Under the pieces are notes generated by a model, which was not told where the DNA came from, ran no database searches, and saw nothing but the letters and a program-made list of their open reading frames with translations. Shown here piece after piece: positions 46,883 to 56,900 of a DNA stretch of 64,000 nt (its first letter is position 1; every line of letters begins with the position of its first letter). The stretch is taken from contig CADACB010000002.1 of assembly GCA_902786345.1 (NCBI GenBank), positions 62,001-126,000 of the forward strand. Reading direction: 5' to 3'. The position numbers and the translations under genes were made by a program. The DNA comes from an uncultured Ruminococcus sp. GTDB taxonomy: Bacteria; Bacillota; Clostridia; Oscillospirales; Acutalibacteraceae.

Positions 46883-46919
46883 TAGTATAATTTATTATGT
46901 TTTGTGATCAAGTTGTATA

Positions 46920-49283
46920 TTAATCTGTAACATCTATGACTTCATAGATATTGCCTTCATCGTCAATTTCATAGATAATATTATCGTCATCATAGACGGG
47001 ATCATCTATTATAACTTCTTCATCAGTGAGATCTTCTTCGGGAACTTCTTCCGGAGGAATATATCCTTCATCAGGAAATATTGCTTCAGGATCGGTGAAA
47101 TAAACATAATTTTCGTCCTCGTGATCAAATATAAACTGACTGCTTTTCAGTATTGATTTTTTAAGTTTATCTGTTGTTTTTGTATCTTTGCTGTTTTTAG
47201 GAAGCAGAATATTTTTGATTATATGTCTTACTGTTGTGAATGCATCGGGCTCTATTTCAGTAACAGTATCGGAAATATATAAATTCTTTATTTTACCGTA
47301 ATAATCGTTATCATCATCATCAACAAAGATCTCAAACTCGTTTGTCCTTAGCTTTTTCATTCCATCAGGAATATGAAAATTTTCTGCAAAGGTACCTATT
47401 ATTATATGTGATAATCCATTAATAACCATACCGTTAGGAATAGTTGTATCATCAAAAACGGCATTCTTATTTTCAAGTTCAACATATAGCTCAGGTATAT
47501 TTGCGATCAGAGAATCTGACCAACTGTTATAATGGGCATTGTTGATGACATCGCCCTGAATTATGAGATGTACAGTATTTGCAGGTGGAATAGAAAAATC
47601 AATATCTGTTATTGCTGAAAGCTCATCAAGCTCTACACCTGAAAATGCATAGGGGTCCAGTCTCATTATGCCATCGGGCAGGACAAGTTTCTTTATTGGA
47701 CAGTCACGAAAAGCAAGATCGCCTATTTCTATTACGTTTGGAAACAGCTCTCTCATATTAAGTTCTTTTATTTTGCATCCGCCAAAGGCCCTATCCCCTA
47801 TACGAGTTATATTTTTTCCACCGGTTACAGTTTCTATATCCGTATCCTCAAAGCATCCGTTGGGAATATATTCAAGCATTTCAGGAAGCTGAACAGATTT
47901 TATATGACTATTGGCTGTTGTCGAAAGAAAGTTATACATAATTCTTGTAACAGGAATTCTGTTTCCTTCATATTCTATATAAGATGGAAGAACAATATCA
48001 GATGGAAAATCAGAAATTTCCGGATAACCAAAATAATTAGTCAGCATTGCTTCGTTATTTTCAGTATATATTCTGAATCTCATACTTTGGTCATCCGAAT
48101 AAATGTCAATATATTTATCATAGCGACGCGGTTTTGATTTAGCTGTTTCAGTTATGTACACTATGCTTGGTTCGGCTTCACGAACCACTTCTCTGTCACG
48201 GTAAACAACACTTGTATTGCCGTCACGATAAACAATGCTCGTTTCACCGTCACGATAAACAATGCTTGGATCTCTGTCACGATAAATGATACTTGGTTCC
48301 GAATCCCTGTAAACATATACAATACTAGGTTCGTTATTGGTTATTATTGAGTTATCAGATGTTTGTATATCGGTTTTATCACTGCTTTCCGGTTCAGCAG
48401 CTTCGGCAACTGATGAAGACTGCTCATTGTCCGGCGGCAGACTTATAGGACTGAAATTTGATGAAGTGACGCTTACACATACTGCAATAGAGGCGGCAGC
48501 GGCAGCCACAGAAATCTTGGTTGCTGAGGAATTGGATATGGTAGTGCTGAAAGCAGCAGAAACTCCTGTTGACATTGAATTTACGGCTGTGGGGACAGCT
48601 GATGTTACACTTTTTTCAAATGTAGCTGATTGAGAAAGAAGTTGACGAATTACTTTGCTGAGATTGTTGAGAATATTGTTGGTATGAAGGTTGGTTCCGC
48701 TTTTCTTTTCATATGCTATTATTTCCTTACGGAGTTTATTTTTTGCGGTAAATAAGCGGCTCTTTACTGTTCCTACATTTATTCCGAGTGAATCCGCAAT
48801 TTCATTATAGGACATTTCTGCGTAAAAATACATAATTAGTAACTGAGAATATTTTTCGGGAAGATTTTCTATAATTGAATATAAAAGTCTGTTATTTTCA
48901 ATATGATCTAATTTTTGGTGAGGTATATCGTTTATGTTTTCGGAATTACATTTTCTGAGTAAAGCTTCAAGTTTTTCATCCTCATCATAGGGTATTGCAG
49001 TGTTTTTATTTTTTCGGAACAGCATTTTACACTCGTTTACTGTTATGATACGAAGCCATGATGAAAATGAGTCGGTGTTTTTGAGATTGTGAATATTTTT
49101 GAATAATTTAATAAAAACCTCCTGAGTAACATCCTCGGCGTCCTGTTCATTATTCAATATAAATTTTGCAGCATTATAAACTTCAGCTCTATGACGTGAG
49201 ATGATAGCTTCAAGTGCATCCTGATCTCCGCTTTTAGCCAATTCAACTAATTCGTTAGTTGTTGGCTCTTTAGTATTATCCAT
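46920..49283 (-). CDS. ECF sigma factor fused to a membrane segment and extracellular leucine-rich-repeat domain
   Basis: This is one 787-residue polypeptide. Residues 10-95 are sigma region 2 (YNAAKFILNNEQDAEDVTQE, then VFIKLFKNIHNLK). Residues 136-190 are region 4 (LPEKYSQLLIMYFYAEMSYN, then EIADSLGINVGTVKSRLF). A Ser/Thr-rich linker leads to a weak membrane segment (about 255-274, ATKISVAAAAASIAVCVSV). Next are 9-residue repeats of [ED]PSIVYRD[GR] (318-376), BspA-like leucine-rich repeats (about 400-700) and an acidic tail. The layout suggests a membrane-bound sigma factor carrying its own outer sensor, in contrast to the two-gene pair at 13705-17060. It starts behind GAGGTGG. Release by proteolysis would be needed if it works like known anti-sigma systems; this is inference. 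Confidence 0.85.
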   Translation of the reverse strand: MDNTKEPTTNELVELAKSGDQDALEAIISRHRAEVYNAAKFILNNEQDAEDVTQEVFIKLFKNIHNLKNTDSFSSWLRIITVNECKMLFRKNKNTAIPYDEDEKLEALLRKCNSENINDIPHQKLDHIENNRLLYSIIENLPEKYSQLLIMYFYAEMSYNEIADSLGINVGTVKSRLFTAKNKLRKEIIAYEKKSGTNLHTNNILNNLSKVIRQLLSQSATFEKSVTSAVPTAVNSMSTGVSAAFSTTISNSSATKISVAAAAASIAVCVSVTSSNFSPISLPPDNEQSSSVAEAAEPESSDKTDIQTSDNSIITNNEPSIVYVYRDSEPSIIYRDRDPSIVYRDGETSIVYRDGNTSVVYRDREVVREAEPSIVYITETAKSKPRRYDKYIDIYSDDQSMRFRIYTENNEAMLTNYFGYPEISDFPSDIVLPSYIEYEGNRIPVTRIMYNFLSTTANSHIKSVQLPEMLEYIPNGCFEDTDIETVTGGKNITRIGDRAFGGCKIKELNMRELFPNVIEIGDLAFRDCPIKKLVLPDGIMRLDPYAFSGVELDELSAITDIDFSIPPANTVHLIIQGDVINNAHYNSWSDSLIANIPELYVELENKNAVFDDTTIPNGMVINGLSHIIIGTFAENFHIPDGMKKLRTNEFEIFVDDDDNDYYGKIKNLYISDTVTEIEPDAFTTVRHIIKNILLPKNSKDTKTTDKLKKSILKSSQFIFDHEDENYVYFTDPEAIFPDEGYIPPEEVPEEDLTDEEVIIDDPVYDDDNIIYEIDDEGNIYEVIDVTD
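48156..48332 (-). repeat. 27-bp tandem repeats encoding SIVYRD units
   Basis: About six diverged 27-base units inside the sigma-LRR gene encode [ED]PSIVYRD[GR]. They form an extracellular stalk-like segment next to the membrane anchor. The period is a multiple of three, so expansion keeps the frame. Confidence 0.8.
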
Positions 49284-49454
49284 ACCATACCACCTCTTTT
49301 AATACTACCTGAAAAATTATATCATATTTTGTCAGAAATTCAAATATTATCTTCATCTCAAACCATACCATAATTATTTTACACTACTTCAGATAGATCT
49401 GAAATTATGGGAAAAAATGATATTTGTTTAAGATCCTGATTCTGAATATATAAA

Positions 49455-49495
49455 GGCAAAAGTGATCAGAAACATAGCTTCTGTTTACTTTTGCC
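49455..49495 (-). terminator. Terminator of the tautomerase gene
   Basis: GGCAAAAGT (49455-49463) pairs with ACTTTTGCC (49487-49495), with inner CAGAA/TTCTG pairing, just past the stop at 49513. Confidence 0.65.
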
Positions 49496-49512
49496 TTAAG
49501 TAATGATCAATT

Positions 49513-49851
49513 TTAAAAGTTACTTCCGGAATAGCCCCAGGTTGAGATTTCATCATATTTAACATATATACGTGATGGGGATATAGAAAGGGTATCTGAA
49601 ATAATTTCCGTGATCTTGGCTGTGAGTGCGTCATAAGCACTCCGGTCTGCCTTTCCGTAAAGCATAACCTCGCTGACAGCACACGGCTCATCACTTCCCT
49701 TGAAATACATTCTGCAATTATCTTCAACTTTCACCATAAGCCACGCTTCACTCTTTCTTATAAGAGTAATTGCTTGTCCAAGCTCTGATTTGATTTTTAC
49801 CTCTTCTTCCCTTGTGATTGGTGTGCTTGATTGAATTCTGATAAACGGCAT
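49513..49851 (-). CDS. MIF/phenylpyruvate tautomerase-like protein
   Basis: This protein of about 112 residues begins M-PFIRIQSS, so removal of Met would expose the catalytic N-terminal proline of the tautomerase superfamily. The later segment YDALTAKITEIISDTLSISP, then SRIYVKYDEISTWGYSG, matches MIF-type proteins. I chose ATG 49851 (GAGGTG 6 bases upstream) because only this start places Pro at position 2; the open frame extends three codons further. The physiological substrate is unknown. Confidence 0.88.
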   Translation of the reverse strand: MPFIRIQSSTPITREEEVKIKSELGQAITLIRKSEAWLMVKVEDNCRMYFKGSDEPCAVSEVMLYGKADRSAYDALTAKITEIISDTLSISPSRIYVKYDEISTWGYSGSNF

Positions 49852-49891
49852 AAATTTCACCTCATAAATTAATTTTTATACAGAAGGCTGT

Positions 49892-51553
49892 TTATATTGA
49901 CAGCTTATCTATATTTGACACAGCTTTGAATCGGCAAAGCAGATAGCTTCCTGCTGTGAGCATCATAAGAAAAATGAATAATATAATAATTATTATAAGA
50001 GAACCGATGTCTGTAAATTTGAAGGCAAGATATGCACCTGCACATGTTATTGCTTCAAGAAGTATGGCTGTTGCCATATTGAAAAATATATTGTAATTTC
50101 CTCTGAGTGCGTTAAGTTCACTGTCCCATATCAGTTTAGGGTTCACAGAGTCCATAAAAATTCCGAAATAAGATACAAAGGTGACTGAAATCAGGCTGAT
50201 AATACAGCAGAATATCATAAGTTTAATGCCTATATTCAGGTAGAGTGATGCAGCAATAACATATATAATCATACCTGTTCCGCTTATTATTATACTGATC
50301 AGAGCTTTTATATTTATTTGTGATATATAGGATAAAGGAATATATTTTACAAATGCAAAATGATTTCCTTCTCTTGTGAAGGAGGATGAAGCAATGCTGT
50401 TTGCTGCGGTAACCAGTACTGAAACGGCTGAAACGCCAAGTATGAATATCAGTACATTTTCTTCGTTACCATTATGTATACCGTAAATAAAACTGTCAAG
50501 AAAGTTAGTTTTTCCCTGAAGTACATATATAAGGTATAGAAACAGCGGCCAGATCAGATTTATCAATATGCAGTTCATAAAATATGCCGGAGTTCTGAAA
50601 AGTATGCGAAATTCTTTTTTCAGATATGATACACACGGATTGTGTCCTTTAACAGATGATACGCTTTTTTGAAGACTTTTGGTTTTGGAGACTAAGCTTT
50701 TTGAAACCCCTGCTGCGGTATCAAAATATATTGCCTGTGCAATTATCATAAATATAGCAATGGCGAGTGCATTTATACCAATATAGTATAAAAGGTTTAT
50801 GGCTGTGTTGCTTATCATTGAATTTACAATAAAATGAATATGAGGAAATATCAGATTTAGTATACTTAACAGAAGATTATTCGGGTCAGCAAGAGCTGTT
50901 ACAAGATGGTCGGTATCAATACCGCCGCTCCTTGATACGATAAGAGCAAGTCCGAGGATAATAATGAATGTCAGGAACCCGGTTATTTTGTTGACAGTAT
51001 CCTTGTTTTTTATAAAGCTTGTGACAAGCATAACAAGCATACAGATAACAGCACAGTATGAAAGTGGCAATATCGGCAGGGTAATCATGCCAAAAACTGC
51101 GATTAACCATGTATAAAACGGCAGTCCTGCGGCAATTATATAACCTGCAAAAACAGCAATGATTATAATAAATTCCATAATACTTTCGCTTATAAGTGCA
51201 GCAGTGAATTTAGATCCTATGATCTGATATGGTTTCAGAGGCAAAGGAAGCAGATTTTCAATGTCACCTGAAAAATAGAAGATATTGAAAATAACATTCA
51301 GACCGAATACAAATGAAAATACAGACACTATCTGCAAAAACATTTCTGCTGCATTCTGACCTGAGCCTATCTTGAGAAGCTGTGTTGTCAATACATATAT
51401 GATTATACCCACAAGGAATGCCATTGGAAGCATTATACCGAAAACAGCTATTATACCCATTATACGGTAAAATATTTTTTTGTATTTCTTTTCTTCAGAT
51501 GTTGGCTCAACCGATGCGATAAGTGCTTTTACAAGTTTAAAATATATACTCAT
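49892..51553 (-). CDS. ABC transporter permease (ABC-2-like exporter subunit)
   Basis: This 553-residue protein has about a dozen hydrophobic segments, beginning near 30-60, with no soluble domain of note. It overlaps the ATP-binding subunit gene in ATGA, so the two form an exporter. Its large size and the ENLLPLPLKPYQIIGSKF segment resemble permeases of the ABC-2/YhaP-like group found in Clostridia. The cargo is not evident from the neighbourhood. Confidence 0.85.
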   Translation of the reverse strand: MSIYFKLVKALIASVEPTSEEKKYKKIFYRIMGIIAVFGIMLPMAFLVGIIIYVLTTQLLKIGSGQNAAEMFLQIVSVFSFVFGLNVIFNIFYFSGDIENLLPLPLKPYQIIGSKFTAALISESIMEFIIIIAVFAGYIIAAGLPFYTWLIAVFGMITLPILPLSYCAVICMLVMLVTSFIKNKDTVNKITGFLTFIIILGLALIVSRSGGIDTDHLVTALADPNNLLLSILNLIFPHIHFIVNSMISNTAINLLYYIGINALAIAIFMIIAQAIYFDTAAGVSKSLVSKTKSLQKSVSSVKGHNPCVSYLKKEFRILFRTPAYFMNCILINLIWPLFLYLIYVLQGKTNFLDSFIYGIHNGNEENVLIFILGVSAVSVLVTAANSIASSSFTREGNHFAFVKYIPLSYISQINIKALISIIISGTGMIIYVIAASLYLNIGIKLMIFCCIISLISVTFVSYFGIFMDSVNPKLIWDSELNALRGNYNIFFNMATAILLEAITCAGAYLAFKFTDIGSLIIIIILFIFLMMLTAGSYLLCRFKAVSNIDKLSI

Positions 51554-52269
51554 TTTTCAGTCAGCTCCAAAAAGATTTCTTCAAGAGATCCGTTTTTATT
51601 TTCAGATTCAAGTTTTTCAAGAGTTCCGTCAAACAGCAAATGGCCTTTTTTTATGATTATTACACGGTCGCAAAGTTTTTCGGCAACCTCAAGTACGTGT
51701 GTTGAAAAGAAAACGGCATTTCCTTCATTTGCGTGTTCCCTCATCATCTGTTTCAGCTCATATGCAGATTTAGGATCAAGCCCCACCATAGGCTCATCAA
51801 GAATCCATACAGGCGGATTGTGAAGCAAAGCAGCAATAACCATAATTTTTTGACGCATACCATGTGAATAACTCATTATGGGGGCAGAAAGAGAATCGTT
51901 CAGATCAAAGCGTGAAGCAAATTTTTCTATACGTTCACGTCTTTTCTCTGTAGGAACGTGATATATATCCCCTATCAGATCAAGGAATTCAATACCCTTG
52001 AGGCGGAGAAACATATCAGGACTGTCTGCAATATATCCTATGGATTCTTTTGCCTTAATGGGATTTCTTCTTATGTTGAAGCCGTTAACGGTTATTTTTC
52101 CGACATCGGCTTTTATAATGCCTGTAAGAAGCTTCATAGTTGTGGTTTTGCCTGAGCCGTTAGGTCCGATAAAGCCTACTATTTCTCCGCCTTTGACATT
52201 AAAGCTTATGTCGTCTATAGCACGAACGGTTTTATTATATACTTTAGTAACATTTTCAAATTTTATCAT
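51550..52269 (-). CDS. ABC transporter ATP-binding protein
   Basis: This 239-residue nucleotide-binding subunit has Walker A GPNGSGKTTTMK, signature-like SHGMRQKIMVIAALLHNPPV and Walker B WILDEPMVGLDP, followed by the switch STHVLEVAEKLC. It is of the type that pairs with ABC-2 exporters. Stop and next start overlap (ATGA) with the permease. Confidence 0.95.
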   Translation of the reverse strand: MIKFENVTKVYNKTVRAIDDISFNVKGGEIVGFIGPNGSGKTTTMKLLTGIIKADVGKITVNGFNIRRNPIKAKESIGYIADSPDMFLRLKGIEFLDLIGDIYHVPTEKRRERIEKFASRFDLNDSLSAPIMSYSHGMRQKIMVIAALLHNPPVWILDEPMVGLDPKSAYELKQMMREHANEGNAVFFSTHVLEVAEKLCDRVIIIKKGHLLFDGTLEKLESENKNGSLEEIFLELTEK

Positions 52270-52608
52270 ACTTTGATAACACCTTCTGCATATGTTTATA
52301 TGTTATTTTATCATAATTCACATAAATTTACAATAGCTGATGTGAATTATGTAAATATTATTATAAATATTTAATATTTAATCAGATATGAATTAGTGGC
52401 ATATACCGGTTAAATAAACCGTAAAACCAATAAATATAAAAGTTTGAAAAATGTAGTGAGTAAAATTTTGATCATAGGCTGACAGTAAAGTTCTGATATG
52501 AAATAATAATACCTGAAAATTATTAAAGTGCTGATAATAGGAAAAATATGTATAAGAAATGAACAAACTTATTTATGTATTTTTGTTTAAAAAAAGAAGA
52601 AAAAACTC
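52270..52608. other. Intergenic region between the ABC exporter and the pilin operon
   Basis: This AT-rich region separates divergent operons. A small hairpin (CGGTT/AACCG) lies near 52410. No ORF, tRNA or riboswitch-like conserved core was recognised, including none of the GEMM (cyclic di-GMP) type that I looked for ahead of pilin genes. Confidence 0.4.
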
Positions 52609-52637
52609 TTGAATTGGAATTTATTTATTAGTATAAT
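52609..52637 (+). promoter_or_regulatory. Promoter of the minor-pilin operon
   Basis: TTGAAT (52609-52614), a 17-base spacer and consensus TATAAT (52632-52637). The leader of about 65 bases contains a hairpin, GAATGCTTT (52662-52670) with AAAGCATTC (52682-52690), immediately before the AAAGGAGG ribosome binding site. Confidence 0.75.
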
Positions 52638-52707
52638 GTAATTGTATAAATATAAGTGGGAGAATGCTTTAATGCGGACTAAAAGCATTCAAAAGGAGGA
52701 GTTAACA

Positions 52708-53232
52708 ATGAGTAAACGTCTGAGGAAAAATATTCCTAAGCTCAAATCCAAAAAAGGTCTTACTCTTGTCGAGATTCTTGTGGGCGTAACTATTATTGTA
52801 ATAGTTTTCGGTGCTACTCTCGGTGCAATGACGCAAGGCTATACCAACACTCTTTACAATGCTGATGAAAACAAATCAGCTGCTTTGAGTAAGTCAATCA
52901 ACGACTCTATTATGGAAGCGGTTGTAAGACAGGGCTTTAAAAGTCAGACAGAATGTGAGAATTATTTCTTTGGCGGAGGAAAAAGCCCTAATTCAGATTC
53001 TTCAAATGCAGTTCATTCAGCAGCGGTTGCTATTGACAGCTCTGTTGAATATGTACCTTATGCATCGTTTCCGGATAACAGCAAGGACTGTCAGTATACA
53101 ATAAAAACAGACAGTATCAGCACTGTAGAAGGAACAGGAAGCAATGTTAGTATGGGATATGTTCTGATACAGACAGCAACTAAATCAGCAAAGGGTATGC
53201 ATATAAATACAAGCTATGTTCCCTATTATTAA
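52708..53232 (+). CDS. Type IV prepilin-like protein (PilV/GspI-like minor pilin)
   Basis: This 174-residue protein has a basic leader, the prepilin peptidase site KKG|LTLVEILVG with Glu at mature position 5, and a hydrophobic helix (to about residue 50). A small Ser/Asn-rich outer domain follows. I chose ATG 52708 with AAAGGAGG upstream; the frame extends to 52642 but that part covers the leader hairpin. It is the first of three co-directional pseudopilin genes; no assembly ATPase, platform protein or prepilin peptidase is in the window. Confidence 0.9.
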   Translation: MSKRLRKNIPKLKSKKGLTLVEILVGVTIIVIVFGATLGAMTQGYTNTLYNADENKSAALSKSINDSIMEAVVRQGFKSQTECENYFFGGGKSPNSDSSNAVHSAAVAIDSSVEYVPYASFPDNSKDCQYTIKTDSISTVEGTGSNVSMGYVLIQTATKSAKGMHINTSYVPYY

Positions 53233-53245
53233 CAGGAGGTCGCAT

Positions 53246-53881
53246 ATGAAAAAGAAAATAATCTCCAGAAAAGGCTTTACGCTTGTTGAACTGGTAGTTA
53301 CGATTGCGATTCTCGGAATGGTAAGTATGATGGGAATCGGAATAGTTGCTAATTCTATAAAAAACTATTCTACAGCATCCGTAACATCAGGAGAACAGGA
53401 TACGGCACTTGCAATAGAAAATTTTATTGTTTCAGCTGCTAAAAAGGCAACTTCATTCAAACAGGTAAACCCTTCCGATGTTCCTGAGGGAAATAATATC
53501 AAGGCGTGGTATATAGCTTCTGATAACGGAGTTATAAAAACCGTTTCAAATATTGTTGATAATTCCGGAGATGCTCCTGTTGTTACAACAAGGGAATTCA
53601 AGGGAGTAAACAATATTGAATTTACACTCAGAAAACAAAAAAAATCAAAGACTGATTCTGTTAACAACGCATATGTGTGTCTTGATTATGTAATTACAAT
53701 GACAGAAGGATATGTGATTAGGGGTTCTGTTGTTGTAAGCGGTATACCATCAAATTATGATATGACCGGTATAGACAGTAATTCATTCTCTGATACAAAC
53801 GATCCTATAATTATAAGCACTAACAGTTCGGCTGCAGTTGCTCTTTATGGAAAAGTGTTTGGCGTTCAATCGTCAAGCTAA
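53246..53881 (+). CDS. Type IV prepilin-like protein (PilW/GspJ-like minor pilin)
   Basis: This 211-residue protein begins MKKKIISRKG|FTLVELVVTIAIL, a classical class III signal with Glu5. The N-terminal helix is followed by an outer domain with EFTLRKQKKSKTDSVNNAYV and a beta-rich end, similar to J-type minor pseudopilins. I chose ATG 53246, 5 bases after AGGAGGT. It is 13 bases downstream of the first pilin gene. Confidence 0.9.
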   Translation: MKKKIISRKGFTLVELVVTIAILGMVSMMGIGIVANSIKNYSTASVTSGEQDTALAIENFIVSAAKKATSFKQVNPSDVPEGNNIKAWYIASDNGVIKTVSNIVDNSGDAPVVTTREFKGVNNIEFTLRKQKKSKTDSVNNAYVCLDYVITMTEGYVIRGSVVVSGIPSNYDMTGIDSNSFSDTNDPIIISTNSSAAVALYGKVFGVQSSS

Positions 53882-53916
53882 AATGAATCTTTATTAAGAA
53901 AGGAGAAATTGTAAAG

Positions 53917-56900
53917 ATGAAGCAAACAACGGTAAACAAGAGCAAAAAAGGCTTTTCGCTGCCTTTGGCAATTGCAATAAGTGCTTTTATGATTCTTATA
54001 TCGTCATCTCTTATATTTATAGCAATGAACAGCTTGTCTACAACAAGTTCAGATGTAAGCGGCAGACAGGCGTATATGAATGCAAAAAGTGCACTTGAAT
54101 ATGCAAGAGTTTATTATGAAAAGAACGGAAATTATTCAAGCATTGGTACGCAGTATCTTATTATGAAGGACAGCGGCGGCTCAATTTCACAAGGCGCAAG
54201 AATAGATACAAACGATAATGCAACAAAAAATGCAACAACTTATGTTATAGCTGAATATAAATCTGCAGAAGGAAACGGTTTTGCAACGCTTAAGCTCCGT
54301 GCTTTTTCTAAGTATTCAGATGCATTCGGCAATAAAGCAAAAACAGCTTCGGTTTCAGGTACATTTATAATAGGAGGAACAAGGCCCCGCAGACTGACTG
54401 TTATTGCACGTGATCAGAATCCGAGAACTTCTCAGATTTCTGATAAGATTACGTTGAATGTAAAACAGCCAAAGGATATGAACTACCAGCTTTCTTATTA
54501 TGTATGGACATATAAGGATCCTGAGCGCGCATATCAGAATTATAAAGAATCAAACGGCGACAACAGCTTTGAGTATGACTATCATGTAAATGTTGATAAG
54601 CTCAACGCTGCAACAATGAAAAATAATATAGTAATGCCTAACGGTGTATGGGCAGCCGGCGGAGACGGTAAGCAGGGACCTCCGGCTATAATGTCAAAAA
54701 CAAGTTCAAATAACTCATGGATCAGCGGTGACTATGTAATCAGAAAGAACCGTGTGCCGTGGTTCAATATTATCTTCGCTCAGAAGGGTTCTGTTCTCGG
54801 TAATTCAGTTTCAAATATCTATAATTCACAGACTAATGAGATGTTCCATCTTTGGTATCTTGATCCTGATGATAAGAACATTTATTTTGAGTTTACAGGC
54901 AAGCTGCACAGTTCCGGCGGTGTAAACTATTATACAAAATATTACACAGGTAAGAACTGGAACGGCAAAGACGGTCTTGAAGATACGGTTCTTGTTTATG
55001 TAAAGAATATGAAGACCGCAGTGCATTTCAAAGAATATGGTGTTGATAACAAGAAAACAGGTGAACCATCTGTTCCGGCTTCTCAGCGTCCTGTGATCTC
55101 CAGTGTTGTAAATCACGACGGATCAACAATAAATACAGGCTCAAAGAGTTATATATATTCAGGTCAGAATAAGAAAAATAATAATATTAAGATGGAATAT
55201 GAAGGCTGCGGCTGGTATGTTGCGAATGTTGAAACAAATAAAACGTTTGATCTCGCAATACGTTATAAGAACCAGAATTATTATACACCAAACGGTGTAT
55301 CACCCAGCACACAGGACGATACCTGGATTGTTTTAAGAGACGGTTCTCTGAATGTTTATGCAACAGAGAAAAGTGCGATTGAAAATGGTTTGAAAGCATA
55401 TACCGAAGAAGATAAAAATAATAATCTTGGAGTAGACGTTAACGATTATGTTACAGTACACGCAAAGGTTGCAGATTATTCAAAGGGTGCAAATCCGAAG
55501 CTTTCCTACTCAAGCGAATCATGGAACTCTTCAGCAGGTATGATTAGACTTCGTAATAAAATAGTTGAAGTTTCTGATGTTAATGAGGCGGATTTTACAC
55601 CGGAATCTTATCAGAATTTCAAGACAGCTGTTGACGAAGGAATTACAATTCTTAACACAGAGAACTTTATAGTAAATCAGACGGGTTCAGATTATGAAGA
55701 GAAGATGAAGAATGCCAATAAAGCATATGATGAGGCTGTAGACAAGATCGTTAGAGCATTCGAAAAACTAGACCCAGTCGATGCAAGCCCTGAAGTTGTT
55801 GGTGTACTTGACGAGCTTGTAAGGAAGGGTAATGACGTTGTTGCTGAGCAGGAAGAAAAAGGTACCTATGATTATACAGTATATGTAAGCTTCATTGCTA
55901 ACAGCTCACCTTATAAAGTAGCTAAAAATGCCCTTGAAAATAATAGTGATTTAACTGCATCAGAAGTAACAACAATGACTGAAAATCTCAGAAGCTCTCT
56001 TGATAATATTTATGCTAATACACTTAACAGACTGGTGCTTGGCGGTTATATTACAAAAGCAGAGTCTATGGTAAATGACAGCAAATATAAGCAGGCTGCA
56101 AGAACTACACTTTCTTCAAAGCTTAACAATGCAAAGAATGTGTATAATCAGCTTAATATTTCCCAGTCAACTATCAATGATGCAGCAGATGAACTTCTTA
56201 CACAGATCAATCAGACAGAAGCTGCACTTGAAAATCCGCTTAACCTTGATGTGCTCAATGAGCTTCGTACACAAGCACAGGAAAAGCTTAGCGGAGAAAA
56301 AATTAATTGCACTGATCAGACATATAACGCTCTTCAGACTGCATACAACAATTCAAGTAATGCAAGCAGTGCACAGAATCAGCAGAAAATTGATGAATAT
56401 GTAAACGACCTCAGCGATAAGCTTGATAAGTTTACTGTAACAAAACCGGAAACATCTAATGATTATCTTGCACAGCAGAACAAGATCAAGGTTTGGATAG
56501 TTAATAAATCCGGACTTGCTTATGATTTTTATAAATATGCTAACAGTGATGATGAGCAGCCTAATGTAGAAACCTCTATTGATATGATGACGGCAGCAGG
56601 CTACAACTATTCTGAGCTTGATAAAAACCTTTATACACTTGTTGCTATCAAACTGACAAAGGCAGACGGTTCAACTGTACTTTCAGATCCTTTCTATTTC
56701 AGCGATTCAGCTGACGGTAACCTTGTTATAGTGATTGATGAGGAAGGCAATGTTACAAAGAGCACATTTACAACAGTCTTCTTCCCTGCAATTCAGGGCG
56801 GTATAACAGCTTCTCTCAACAACGGAGGAACTCCTGTTGAACCGGTTTATGAGGCTCCTTATTATGTATTCAGATACCTTACAACAAATAATGACTTTAA

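Noticed and set aside
52662..52690. 5-prime leader hairpin before the pilin operon as a riboswitch
   Set aside because: It is a single short stem with no conserved aptamer-like core; at most it tunes translation.
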